A DNA stretch of 64,000 bases from Amoebidium appalachense (lineage: Eukaryota > Ichthyosporea), in the NCBI GenBank assembly GCA_963693365.1, contig CAVNZM010000015.1, forward strand, positions 1,116,001 through 1,180,000. The letters are read 5' to 3'. How positions within the stretch are numbered: the stretch's first letter is position 1; each line of letters begins with the position of its first letter. The position numbers were made by a program, and so were the translations under genes. Positions 48,304-64,000 of this stretch are shown piece by piece. The notes below the pieces were generated by a model. That model saw only the letters and a list, made by a program, of their open reading frames with translations. It had not been told where the DNA came from and searched no databases.

Positions 48304-49679
48304 TTCTTGTGTGTCTAATGTCCGTGCTACGTATTGATGCAGTGGTGTGTTTTTGCATATTCGTGATAAGTTTGCGCGCACGTTTCGAGCGAGTGCAAGT
48401 GCTTGTCCGTGGTGTGTCAACGTGGATGTGTATTGAGAGGGCCCGGGGGGTGGGGGGGGGGGGGGGGGGGGGGGGGAGGGGAGAGTTGAGGGAGACACGC
48501 GGCCTGATCTATGGTCAAGTTGAACGTGCTGTTTTCTCGCTTGACCAGAGTGCACTCGTAGTTTGAACTGTTAGCTGCAGCTGCATATGTGTATCTATTC
48601 TTATCTCTATCCGCTGAGCTCGTACCCAAGTAATTACGCAAGCCAACAACGACTCTTTATCGTCCATTATGACTCACATCAGCATCAATCATAAGGAATA
48701 CATGCATATATGCATGCCACTGGATGCATGCTACAAACAGGATCACGAAGCAACAAACGCAAACATTCGAATCCGCATTCCACCATGTTCCGCGGCTTTC
48801 CAAGCATTTTTGCGCACACCCACGTCGAAAATTTTACTTCCAAAAGCCACACTCGTTCGGCTCCCTTAGAGTCCGTCGCATATATTGCGTACGTATGCAT
48901 ACGGTACATAGGGAGCCACAGTGTAGGGTTTCTCCTTGAAGGCCAGTCGCTGATTTGGCATAAGGTGCGCTTAATTGGATTGCTCGTGGTGACAAAAACA
49001 CATGTTCATACTTTTTTGATCGTTTCACATAAACTTTTTTCTTGCGCGCCAAACCAACCTTCATGCCCAAATTTTCATTCACACAACACAGTCATGCATG
49101 GTGTACGTACACACACACACACTCACAACCCCACCCACCTAGTACACAAATTGCTGCTTTCTGAGCTGACTCCCCAGCCGTCAGATCCCCAGGAGCCGTT
49201 TCTATTCAACTTATTCAAAGATCATATTATTGGCATGCATATGCGCAGGGCTGGCAATCTCAAAATCATGCTGCGCACACGTTCACTACAGTGTACTGAC
49301 AACTGATGTCGGACTGAGGCAATGCACATGTACAATCTCTGAAAATCTTATGATTATCGACCATTTGTGGTGTTTCACTACTTCTCTTGTCTATTTGGTC
49401 TATGTGATCATGCTAAATACCATGGCAGCCTTATTATATACAAAAAACGGCACTACATATATATTGATTGATCACACAAAAGAGATCACTGGGACGTGAG
49501 AGTACATACATGGAGATGCGCATCCCACTGAATCCGTTGAGTCCTCGCGAATCGACCTTCGCGCTATTAGTGTAGCACCCCTGTACACGCGGCTTTTTAG
49601 GGTGAAAAAAGTCTCTGCCGATTACTCATATTGTTAAAATAAAAAACTGCGATTTGTAACAGGTATATAAAGGCTTTCG

Positions 49680-50596
49680 TTTCTTCTTTTTGTGGTGGGA
49701 GGGAGTCCCACTCAGGGGAATGTGACTGCAGCGTGTGTGTGGTGTGGCCTGGTGTATTCCTACTGCTGTGAGAGTGTAGGGGCATCTCCCTTTCGCGGAG
49801 TTTCTCGCTTGAGAAGTGGTTTCTTCAACGCCTGGTGGTCCATTGCAACCTATGGTAACTTCTACACGCTGTCTACGCTTCTACGCGACCTATTGGCGGT
49901 GGGCTGCTGCAACTTCTATTACTACTTCTGTGCTGCGTGAGTGGAGGGGCGGCTACTTGGTCGTCGGGGAGCTTTCCAAGTGACTGCCAGTCCTTAGCCT
50001 CCAGTCGTATGGCAATGACCGGGTTTGCTTGCATGCATTCTGTAATTGTATTTTTCTGTGTCTCCTGCCACAACTAGGCCACCTTATCAGAGAGCTAGAT
50101 GCAGTTTCTCCGGGTTATCTAGGGGTCGGGCCCGTTGGGATTGTTTTTTTAGCTCAGATTTGGTCTGCATTGCTCTTTTTAGAGGCTGACTTGCTTGCTG
50201 TGCCCCGATAGGTTTTGAGGGGGGCCTGTTGGGAAGGAGCAGTAATGATGTCTTCTTGCGGAGTGTGGTCTGGTCAACATCGATGCATACGACTAGTTGG
50301 AGCAAACTAGTTTCACGCATACACGTACACTTAAGGTTTTGCCCGCTGGTGTCCTTTGTCACTTGTCGCTTTCTTTTTATTTCGTAGCTTTGGCTTTTTC
50401 AGTTCTATTGGTGGTTATGGCTGCACGTTGCCTTCATCAGCGGATCAATAAACCCGAGTCAAAAGAAAAACTTTCTGCCGGAAGGAAAATTTTCCTACTA
50501 AGTGAAACCAATCCGACCCGAAGCTCCAGCTCCCAACTTCACGGCAACACCAATCAGATCAATATCTTGATTTCTCGAATAAACATATTTGGTTAA
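49680..50596 (+). CDS. Possible small membrane protein, unresolved exon structure
   Basis: Three open stretches look protein-like. One around 49690-49935 is aromatic- and Cys-rich (FFNAWWSIATYGNFY, LLAVGCCNFYYYFCA) and meets a consensus donor GTGAGT at 49937. One at 50081-50211 follows a good acceptor and reads PVGIVFLAQIWSALLFL. One ending at TAA 50596 reads FYFVALAFSVLLVVMAARC, followed by a polar tail. Phases of the three do not join cleanly in any combination I tried, so this is a weak call. It may be a tetraspan-like gene, a decayed copy, or chance. Confidence 0.18.
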
Positions 50597-50712
50597 CAAA
50601 TGACGTAACGTTTGCTGATTGGCTCCGTATCGCTGAGTAAGCGAATTCATGCCTCGACCCTCCGTGACAGTATCCTGGCATGATGGCAGTCCGGCCATCT
50701 CCCCTCTCATCT

Positions 50713-51021
<309 letters not shown>

Positions 51022-52426
51022 TGTCAAGTTTAATAATCAACATATACGCACACACGTGACTGACGGTCACCACCACCACCAACCGTTGGTACCGCACACA
51101 TGCATACACACACACATGATATCCGATGATCACACACACGTACATGTACCGTACGCGTATGCATGCCATGACGAAGTCACGCGTTTGCTGAGCTCCACGT
51201 TTTGCCAAGCACATCACACACGTGCACACACGTGGTACTGCACAGGCTGCACACACCGTGCACATGACACACGCACACGGTGCAGATCTCGACACAAGAC
51301 ACGCACTGACAGAGTCACTCAGACTCTTCCGTGGCACTGTGTCACGTCACCTTCGAATTCACCCACACGGACCCCGGTCCCACGTGCCACAGACGCACAC
51401 AGACGCACAATACACCACACACAAACACACACACACACACACACACACACTACACACACACACAGTGTATAGAACTTGCACGCACACACGCACATCACAT
51501 GCACATACGCATGCTCAGACACACACGGACACGAAGTCTGTCATCTTCGAGTTACTACATCGATGCTTATTGATATTAATGTAGCCTTTATTGTTCACCC
51601 TTTCACCAGAGGCCCGAGCCCTCTAAATTCAAGCTGTCATTTGCCTGTGCAGGCTGATGTGTGTGTGTATCTTAGACTACGCCTTACGCAAGGATGCATA
51701 TGCAAAGAACTTCGATAATCGTTGTGTATAATAATAATTAGTGTTGTGTGGTAAATATGAAAGCGGAAAGACATGTGTTGTGATTGTTAATCAAAAACAG
51801 CTTATTTACGTTTCGTCTGAACATATACCGCCGTGAAGAAGCAAGTTTGATGTTTGTGAATACTATGCCACGAGTATTGTATGCCTTGTATGTATGAGTC
51901 CATACTATAATAAAAACCCCGTGCCGTGCCTTGCACAACCAAAAAAATGGGAATCATCACAAACACAGACACAACTAACACCTTATTGTAATGTTAAGAG
52001 CATTGCATGTGTGCCACATTCACCCTAAAATCACGTGCTGAATTACTCTTGATTACTGTCGTGAGAGTGTAAATATACTTGATAACTGTATGTAGGTATT
52101 CCTCGAACATAATCAAAGAGTTCATATTCGGAGAGAGAGGTACATAAGCAAGAGGTGAGACACAGGTCACAGGAAAGGGGTTGAGTGGTGTGATAGGCTG
52201 ATTGGATATTTCCTCTCGTCTATGTCACGGGAGATAATGCTTCGGGTGATAGCGACAGCCTGTGTGGGAGGTTTAGAGTGTGAGTGTCACGTAATCAATA
52301 AATGTGGTGTGTGTGTTTACTTTGTGTGTGGATCCAGTGTTTATGGTAGGTGTGTCATGGGTGCTGGTCCATGTCAAAAAGTGCGCGATGTGGATGCTAA
52401 CATCAGGCTTGTGGATGCTTGCCCGT

Positions 52427-52431
<5 letters not shown>

Positions 52432-52513
<82 letters not shown>

Positions 52514-52518
52514 TGTGT

Positions 52519-52548
<30 letters not shown>
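52432..52548 (+). repeat. (TG)n microsatellite
   Basis: TG array with a few TTTG and TCTG interruptions. Confidence 0.9.
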
Positions 52549-52549
<1 letters not shown>

Positions 52550-52668
52550 CACGTGTTTTGTGTGACGAGGAGAGTGAAGTAGCATGTCTGCATACTTGAA
52601 GTTTCGCAAGCCTGCCTGCGCTATGCTGGGGTGTGTGGGATTTGTGTGTTTGTTTGTTTTTTGGGAGG

Positions 52669-52704
<36 letters not shown>

Positions 52705-53125
52705 AGCATGTGCATGTGGGTCACAGGGTGTGCGGGCAGTGCAGGAGTGTGTATTTGTATATCCCTGGCAGAAAAAGCCGACAAACGAGATAGAACATGA
52801 AGTAATAAAACACAAGCGCAAGACAGCGGACCCCCAAAAACGTGCACACAAAAGGCACTCCAAACAAACAGCGCCAACATCAGGGTTCTTGTGTGTCCTA
52901 TCATGCTATAAGAAGCAGGTTTGGTCACTTATGAGCCTCCTGCAGGTGGTTCCAATGGCCCCCCAGGGGGGAGGGGGGAGGGGGTTGTGTGTGTGTGTGT
53001 GTGTATGTGTCAGGATGTTTTATATTAGGTACGAACTACACCTTCTCATATGATGGACACAAACTGCAGATTTCGCAGTGAACATGCACAGAGTATGCTT
53101 CATAAGTGGAGCCAACCTCGGGGAA

Positions 53126-53180
<55 letters not shown>
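53126..53180 (+). repeat. G55 homopolymer
   Basis: Fifty-five consecutive G, about the longest uninterrupted run noticed. A second run of 42 G lies at 53370-53411, just past the Rab8 stop. Lengths of such runs are uncertain in any assembly. Confidence 0.9.
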
Positions 53181-53181
<1 letters not shown>

Positions 53182-53345
53182 GTTGATGTATGCGTTACCA
53201 GGGTTGGAAAAATGGAGGAGACACCAAAGGTTAAACTACAAAACGTCACAGAAATGAAAAACCCAGGGTAGGTGATGCATGCGTTCGAGGTTTGGAGGCT
53301 CTGGAGACACCAAGGGACAAAAACGCCACAAAAATTAAAACACGA
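53181..53345 (-). repeat. Dispersed repeat B, two inverted copies in tandem
   Basis: Minus strand: GGTGTCTCCTCCATTTTTCC, AACCCTGGTAACGCATACATC, preceded by a T/A-rich leader containing GTGACGTTTTGTAG. A diverged second copy lies at 53273-53345. The first copy joins the G55 run, which is a C-tract in its own orientation. Confidence 0.7.
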
Positions 53346-53366
53346 TATTGGAGGGAGAAGGGAGGA

Positions 53367-53413
<47 letters not shown>

Positions 53414-53424
53414 AATAATACGTT

Positions 53425-58376
<4,952 letters not shown>

Positions 58377-58781
58377 CTTGCCGTCTATCTCTTATGAGCT
58401 AAGGAACCTCAGAGTTTGGGATTTGAAGATGTGTATAGCTTTAGGTTCAAGATGTGCTGACTACAGCTAAAAGCCCACCACACAGCACAAAGTGTATTAC
58501 TTTCAAAGCCAACCCTTTATCAATTCTATCACAGGTCAACTGAGGATCAGCCCAAAACATGCTCTTTTCCTCGAGCCCTTCTAAAACGACTTTCGAGTCT
58601 CTCTTTTTTTACCTTTTTTTTTTTTTTTTTTTTTTTTTGTTACTCTTCGAACCGCTGAATAATTTATGAGCCACCCAAAATAGACGATCACTTGCCATTT
58701 TTGGAAGGCTAAATCTGTCCACGAATCAAATCAACTAAAACCGCCTTGCTTTTTGAGCACAAACAGCCGTTTTCAGAGTGG

Positions 58782-58871
58782 CCAACATTGACTTGGCCCC
58801 AAGGCCTCCTAAATAGCACACCTATTTAGGAGGCCTTGCTTGGCCCCCTTCCCCAACATTGACTTGGCCCC
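58782..58871. repeat. Perfect 16-bp hairpin framed by a 19-bp direct repeat
   Basis: AAGGCCTCCTAAATAG (58801-58816), a 5-base loop CACAC, and its exact reverse complement (58822-58837). The direct repeat CCAACATTGACTTGGCCCC flanks it at 58782-58800 and 58853-58871. It lies ~410 bases upstream of the Rab8 start codon. Confidence 0.9.
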
Positions 58872-58876
58872 CTTCT

Positions 58877-58914
58877 CCCCCCCCCCCCCCCCCCCCCCCA
58901 CCACCACCACCACC

Positions 58915-58982
<68 letters not shown>
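58877..58982 (+). repeat. C-tract, CCA units and (CA)n
   Basis: C-run of ~22, six CCA units, then about 30 CA. Confidence 0.9.
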
Positions 58983-58985
<3 letters not shown>

Positions 58986-59019
58986 TTCGGCATTTCTTAA
59001 GACGGTTTCCTTAATTGCT

Positions 59020-59430
59020 TGAGTGTTCTGATGTTGTGGAGAGAGAACGACGTTTGCCTTGCTAGTGATTCGATGCTGCGGGTTGTGGGAACTGAGAGAA
59101 TATCAGCACTCCTGCAGCAAATGATTTCAGCTCGTCGGGTTCGTTTACTATAGTTCACACACATCGGGATTTGGAGGAGAAGGATGCTGTAGTTCTGGGA
59201 GCGATAGCACAATATGTTACAGGCATGTAATTTTTGTATTGAACGCAGCACACCAAGATGCTGATGTACACAGGCGTCTGGCTCTAGAAGTCTTGGTGGA
59301 CTTGTGCTATGACAGTCTGAAACACACTGACGGGACACCTGAATCAAGTAACAATAGTAGGGACTACCATTGGTGCAAATTCCACAGGCTCGCACATGTC
59401 AAGAATATGGGACAGGAACACGCACGCTAA
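59020..59430 (+). pseudogene. Coding-like remnant, unknown family
   Basis: Adjacent frames give helical, charged stretches: ERISALLQQMISARRVRLL, LEEKDAVVLGAIAQYVTGM and QDADVHRRLALEVLVDLCYD. The frame changes twice within 250 bases without usable introns. The pattern resembles HEAT/armadillo-like repeats but no family is recognised. It could be a decayed gene or chance. Confidence 0.2.
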
Positions 59431-59617
59431 TTTCTATTATGTGACAATTCCGCTGTTCAGAAGTTGACAGAGGCCCTTACGCTGAAGTTTATTACTGTAT
59501 GACCTGTGTGAAGAGTGCGCCGTGGCAAGCCCAAAAGGCACTCCACAAACGCTTACATAGGTAAATACATTTGGAAGAGGCAGAAACAAGCAAAGCATAC
59601 CAGTGCACATGGCAGCA

Positions 59618-59670
59618 CAGCTTGAGTTGCCACACACACGCACAGCTTGAGTTGCCACACACACGCATCA
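59618..59670. repeat. 25-bp direct tandem repeat (two copies)
   Basis: CACAGCTTGAGTTGCCACAC plus ACACG occurs twice in direct succession. Confidence 0.85.
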
Positions 59671-60615
59671 CCCACATCCACAAGATGGCCAAACACCACA
59701 CTGTCTTGCACAGTGTTGAATCACAATACATCCGAAGATTTAACCCCAAAAGCTCGTATTTTACACACAACCAAGAAGAAAGAACTTGTCAAGACAACAG
59801 CTCTAGCACACTCTCGCTCCCACCCGCCCCGCTCCCCTCCCCACCCCCCCCCCCCCCTCCCTTCCCTGGCATCTCCCTCCCCTTTCTCGACGGTCACAAT
59901 CCTTGAAGAAAAACGGAATCCTACAACACCCACCTTCCCAAAACAACAGGTTCGGCAAACTACATCTTAAGGGGTAGGCATAGACAAGATTCTTTTCTTC
60001 AAATTCGGGTTTAGGTCTACTCAATTGCAACACACCTTGTCACCTTCCTGTGCAAGCACAGTCCACCACGGAGCTGTGCGATTACCAAGTGAAGCCCGGA
60101 AACTTTCGAATCGAATCAAACGAACCCGAACGCCTGAGCCCAACACATCGTGTTAGATTTTTGCCCTCCTCTTACTGAACCTGGTTACCATGTTGGCCTA
60201 ATCACCGCCTGGTATTGCGCCGTAATCACTGAACAAACTCACGCATAGCCAATCAAGATCTTATGAACCATAAAATGTTTTCTGGAAAATATTTTTAACT
60301 CTTATATTTATCATAGAGGCATTTTTTTTATGATTCAGAGCACCTATTAGAGGATTTTCCGATCACAGATGATACCGGTTTTCGTAAATAGCAGCCGTAT
60401 TCCTACGTGACTATTCACCAATCCGTTGAGTCTATAAACTTTAAAAGAGTAGTGTAAACAATATCACAAACGTCTTTTTCCCTGTTTCTCGCATTCCGAT
60501 GCACACAGACTCCGGCGCACACACACACAGGCAAGTCAGTCAGTCGACAGCTTTTCAACGAAAACTTTTTTCTATACTCCTTTTGTGTTCTGAGAGAGCA
60601 AAAAAAAACGTTAAA

Positions 60616-63106
60616 ATGGACACCAGTGAGCTTGTGCAGCCGGTTGCCGACTTCTACGCCGACAGCAGGCGTCTTCTTAACAAGTGCTCTAAGCCAGACG
60701 CAAAAGGTTGGTTGTTCTACGTTTTTTCATGTCGTGTGTGGCAATGGGGTGTTGTAGGACATATTGCGTTGTGTATCGGGTTAGTTAACCTAGCCGGAGT
60801 ATTGCTACCATTCAACTCCTTTCAATTCTTCAAAGCCCAGTGCATTGGTACCAATTAATTTTCTTAGATTTCTTAGAGCCTTGCTTTGTTGTCTGTCTGG
60901 TAACGTTTAGAACCAGCACCTTAGCTCTGTCGGTTTTTCGTTGTTATTCTTACGTGTAACGGCTGCACCGCTGGTATCGCAGTCACATACGCATGTGCAT
61001 AGACCCTTTTACTATGCAAAGCCGCGCACGCTAGAAACGATTACATCTTTAAACTCAGATGTAGACGTACGCGCACCGATACCGCAACATGGTTTTGCAC
61101 ACACGTATGCACACTTACACACGCGTGTCACGTGCCACGTACAAGCACACTTGCGCCGTGGTAGCAGCCACATACGGACACACGTATACTCGCTTTTACC
61201 CCCTGCTTTTGACTTGTGGTTTTGGAGTAATTTATACGGGCCGTTTTTGTTGTGAGCAAGTGCACACACGCGCACACACACACACACAGCGCACGTATGT
61301 GCAAAGGCACCTATCAGAGCTTGTGTTACCTCATTTTGTTGTGTCTATACCCTAAGTGAAACATGCTCCTGTATTTGCATGTTTTGTAAAACACACACAC
61401 ACACACACACAATCACAGTCATTTCTTCGTGGTCCTCTTGGGTTGTTGAGATAAAGGGGGAAGGACACCTGGTTGTGCTCAACATCCCAAGCACAGATAC
61501 ATGCCACACACACAGGCACCAACACTCACATACACTACACTCCATACTGGCTGTTACCGATACAACCGGTACTGTTTCTCCGAAGGAAAAGTTTGATGAA
61601 AGATGTGTTGGAAACGGAGTACCCTCTGTGTCTTTGTCCCCCCCTCCCTCCCCCTCCCCCCCCCTCCCCCGCCCGGGAGTGGGGCTCCCTTCCCCCCTTT
61701 CCTCTTCTGTGTCTTTCTCTTCTAAGCCACTCAGGTCACTCCTCTTCAACCTCTTGCTGCTTTCTGCCCTACCACTGCTTGTAACTTTAGACTGCTTGTA
61801 CGCAATTGCAAGTTAGGTTGGTTGTGAATCTGACCGTGTTTCAGAAGGTGCTTGTGTTCGTGTGTGTTGTCTCTCTTTAGTGCTTGTGCTTGTTTCTGTG
61901 CCTGTGTTTGGAGCTTGTACCAGTCAGTCATGTGCAGACCCATTTAAGTGAGTAACAGCTTCTTGCTGGTCAATATTTAAGCAAGGACTTAGGCTTATCC
62001 TTTTGTTGTTTTCCTAACAGAGTTCAGGAAAATTGCTTTTGCCACCTTCATCGGGTTCTGCATCATGGGTGGCATTGGCTTCTTTGTCAAGCTCATCCAC
62101 ATCCCCATCAACAACATCATTGTGTATGTTACCCCCCCCCCCCCCCCCCCCCCCTTCTCCTTCGTCCCCCGTCCCCCCCACCACACACACAAAACACACG
62201 CACATACATACTAATGCACTCGCACACACATACCTACACACACACAGAAAGGGGGGGGAGGGGGAGAGACAGAGAGACCAACCGTCACAAAACATATACA
62301 TACACCCATATGTTCATGCACGCACTTGCTCATGTGCACGGGTTTTTCCTACACTTGACTTAATCTATGGGCCGTCAGGGGGGATAGCATACAGATGAGT
62401 GTAGGTATGCTTCTGAAGCAGCCGAGTAATGTTTCTTAGTTTCGAGCTCTTCTCTTAGCTTTTTGGGGGTGCCCTCCCTCCATATTTCCAACCCTCTCAT
62501 GCATACATCCCCCCTCCCCCCCTGCACACACACACGTGCGCACCCACACACTCCACACGAAACACTTCACACACATACACACACACACACACACTCTCTC
62601 TCTCTCTCCTTCTCTCTTCTTCTCTTCTCTAAGGGCATGCCTCTGTGTGTTTTGTATGCATTTCTTCCCTCCACGTGCATGTGTTGTGCACGTGTTGTAG
62701 CTGAAGTGCAACTTTCTTTCAGCGCACACGCACACGGGCACACACATGCACACGGTCACACGTGAGTGCAAGTTTAAAGGCGCACACGTCTTGCAGCCTT
62801 TGCACAAGGAGGGGGGGGGGGGGGGGGGGGGAGGGGAGGGGGAGGGTCTTTTCGGGGGGGATGCCTGTGCTGCATATGCACAAGATAAAAAAGTAGTGGG
62901 AAAGTATTTGGTGTCGTTACTCCCCCCTCCCCCCAAAAAAAGAAACACCACCTTCACCACCACACACGCGTACGTGCACTCGCACGCTCGCTCACACTAC
63001 TCACACACACACACTCACTCTCTCCTTCACACAAACTCACCCCACTGCCACCCTAACGCTAGCATCCTCTCTTCTTTCCCCTTCATCCTTCTTCCTTTAA
63101 CCCCCT

Positions 63107-63139
<33 letters not shown>

Positions 63140-63568
63140 TTTGAGTATTGTCGATCTGTGGTCCCCTCTGTTAGGCTGGGTTCTACTGATAGTGCATGTG
63201 TGTGTGTGTGTTTAGCGACATCTGCATTTTGCTATCCGTTGTTAGGGTGTGTGATGTGCTTCGTACACTGTAATGCCGTCCATCATTCCCCTCCCCCTAT
63301 CACACATTCAAACCCTCCCCCCCCCCCCCCAAAAAAAAAAAAAAAAAAAAAAGAAGAAGAAGAAGAAAGAAAAAGGAGAAAGAAGAAAGAAAAAAATAGG
63401 TGAATTCGGGGCCTTTTTTCTTTCTTGCAAGTGAGCTACGTCATGTGTCTCCCAACCCCTCGCTTACATCCACACCCCTTTGTTTCAACTTTGCATTTTA
63501 TCATTCATACCAAACAAGGCATAATCCCCTACTGATTATGCATGTTTTTCCGCTACAGGGGCGCATAA
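60616..63568 (+). CDS. SEC61G: Sec61 translocon gamma subunit
   Basis: Exons 60616-60706, 62021-62123, 63559-63568; phases agree and give 67 residues, the usual length. The protein starts [20 protein letters not shown], has the conserved [14 protein letters not shown] basic segment and one C-terminal membrane helix ([20 protein letters not shown]), and ends [11 protein letters not shown]. As the SecE-type tail-anchored subunit it clamps Sec61-alpha in the ER membrane. The last coding exon adds only G-GGC-GCA-TAA after a polypyrimidine acceptor (TTTTTCCGCTACAG). The donor of exon 2 is GTATGT, followed two bases later by a C-tract. Intron 1 is 1314 bases and intron 2 is 1435 bases. Reading exon 2 onward into the intron would give a poly-Pro tail unlike any family member. 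Confidence 0.95.
62430..62520 (+). repeat. Dispersed repeat B, copy in Sec61-gamma intron 2
   Basis: T-rich leader (TCTTAGCTTTTTGGGGG), CCTCCATATTTCCAACCCTC, then TCATGCATACATCCCCCC. Same order as copies at 25130 and 27469. Confidence 0.75.
63100..63400 (+). repeat. C-tract and C-tract/A-tract with AAG repeats in Sec61-gamma intron 2
   Basis: C-run at 63108-63139; a second C-run at 63316-63330 passes into about 21 A and then AAG units. A partial repeat-A-like stretch (GGGTTCTACTGATAGTGC) lies between them. Confidence 0.85.
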
Positions 63569-64000
63569 GAGTGTCTTCATTTGAAAAACGGCTCCCGTCC
63601 CCACGCCAGCAAAACATGCCGGAAAACACGCCCAATGTTGAAAATGTTCAAGAAAGACAAGCAAAAGTGTGTGGAGGTGTGTGTATGCTGAGAGGGGACG
63701 ACACGGCGTGAGCTTGTTGATGAATCGAAGGTGAATCGACGAAGGGTCTATGTTAGTGCCTGCCTGCCTAGCCTGGGTGCTTGGTGGTGCAGAGTAACAA
63801 AAAAAGAAAGAAAGAAAAACGAAACAAAAATACGGGGAAAGTGAATAAAAAGCGAAGCGAAAATGATGAATGTGGCGCGCCTTTTTTAAACGTGTGCGTC
63901 ACCTGAATGGGGAATCCTTGCAAGTCCGTCCACAACATTGAACTTTCCTAAATTTGAACACACACGACGCGTACACACACACACACTCAAACACACATAT
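63569..64000 (+). other. 3' flank of Sec61-gamma to the window end
   Basis: Likely 3' untranslated region up to the AATAAA at 63844, then unique sequence and the start of a CA array at 63960. No further gene seen. Confidence 0.5.
63844..63849 (+). terminator. Candidate polyadenylation signal of Sec61-gamma
   Basis: AATAAA lies 276 bases after the stop codon, in an A-rich context. No closer AATAAA is seen. Confidence 0.45.

Larger units (their letters stand above)
58377..60615. other. Divergent upstream region between Rab8 and Sec61-gamma
   Basis: Must hold the 5' control regions of both flanking genes. A T-tract lies at 58608-58638, a perfect hairpin at 58801-58837, a C/CCA/CA array at 58877-58982, and a coding-like but broken stretch at 59020-59430. 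A CCAAT at about 60418 and TATAAA at 60433-60438 lie ~180 bases before the Sec61-gamma ATG and could be its core promoter. Confidence 0.45.

Noticed and set aside
48710-49306. 198-codon plus-strand open frame in intergenic DNA
   Set aside because: No recognisable motif, contains a CA-derived His/Thr run, and no splice or codon pattern supports it.

Overview
The window is nuclear DNA from an intron-rich eukaryote, most likely a unicellular one. The evidence is canonical GT-AG introns (one GC-AG), a Sec61-gamma gene, a Rab8/Sec4-type GTPase and two seven-transmembrane RGS proteins. It is saturated with C/G homopolymers and (CA)n/(TG)n arrays, and most apparent long reading frames in those arrays are low-complexity artefacts. 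An early-branching holozoan or similar protist would fit, but the lineage is inference only and I cannot name the species.

Layout. (1) 1-3 kb: the eroded 3' end of a PIF1/Helitron-type helicase, a run of small duplicated exon-like blocks embedded in C-tracts, and a frameshifted OTU-like cysteine protease. This looks like a decayed Helitron-type element. (2) 4.6-28.2 kb, + strand: one large gene that I assemble from 28 coding exons in a continuous frame (834 codons). It has an N-terminal cyclic-nucleotide-binding fold joined to a long C-terminal domain that recalls an uncharacterised bacterial family. (3) 28.2-35.0 kb: intergenic, with a precise duplicated 160-bp segment. (4) 35.0-39.7 kb (+) and 46.5-41.9 kb (-): two paralogous 7TM-RGS genes, tail to tail, with partly shared intron positions and phases. 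(5) 46.5-53.4 kb: intergenic. (6) 58.4-53.4 kb (-): a five-exon Rab8/Sec4 GTPase. (7) 60.6-63.6 kb (+): Sec61-gamma in three exons, the last holding only 10 coding bases.

The genes do not form a pathway, although nucleotide sensing, heterotrimeric G-protein control and secretory traffic (Rab8, Sec61) are all represented. The most unusual signal is in the introns. C or G runs often follow the donor directly, sense-strand (CA)n often abuts the acceptor AG, and splice junctions themselves have repeatedly been copied into neighbouring intron DNA as tandem repeats, including a ~33-bp minisatellite at 16.0-16.5 kb seeded by an exon end plus its 5' splice site. Two dispersed repeat families that run into poly-C tracts add to this.

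All exon models come from reading splice sites and phase by eye. Family assignments are from memory of motifs, with no database search.
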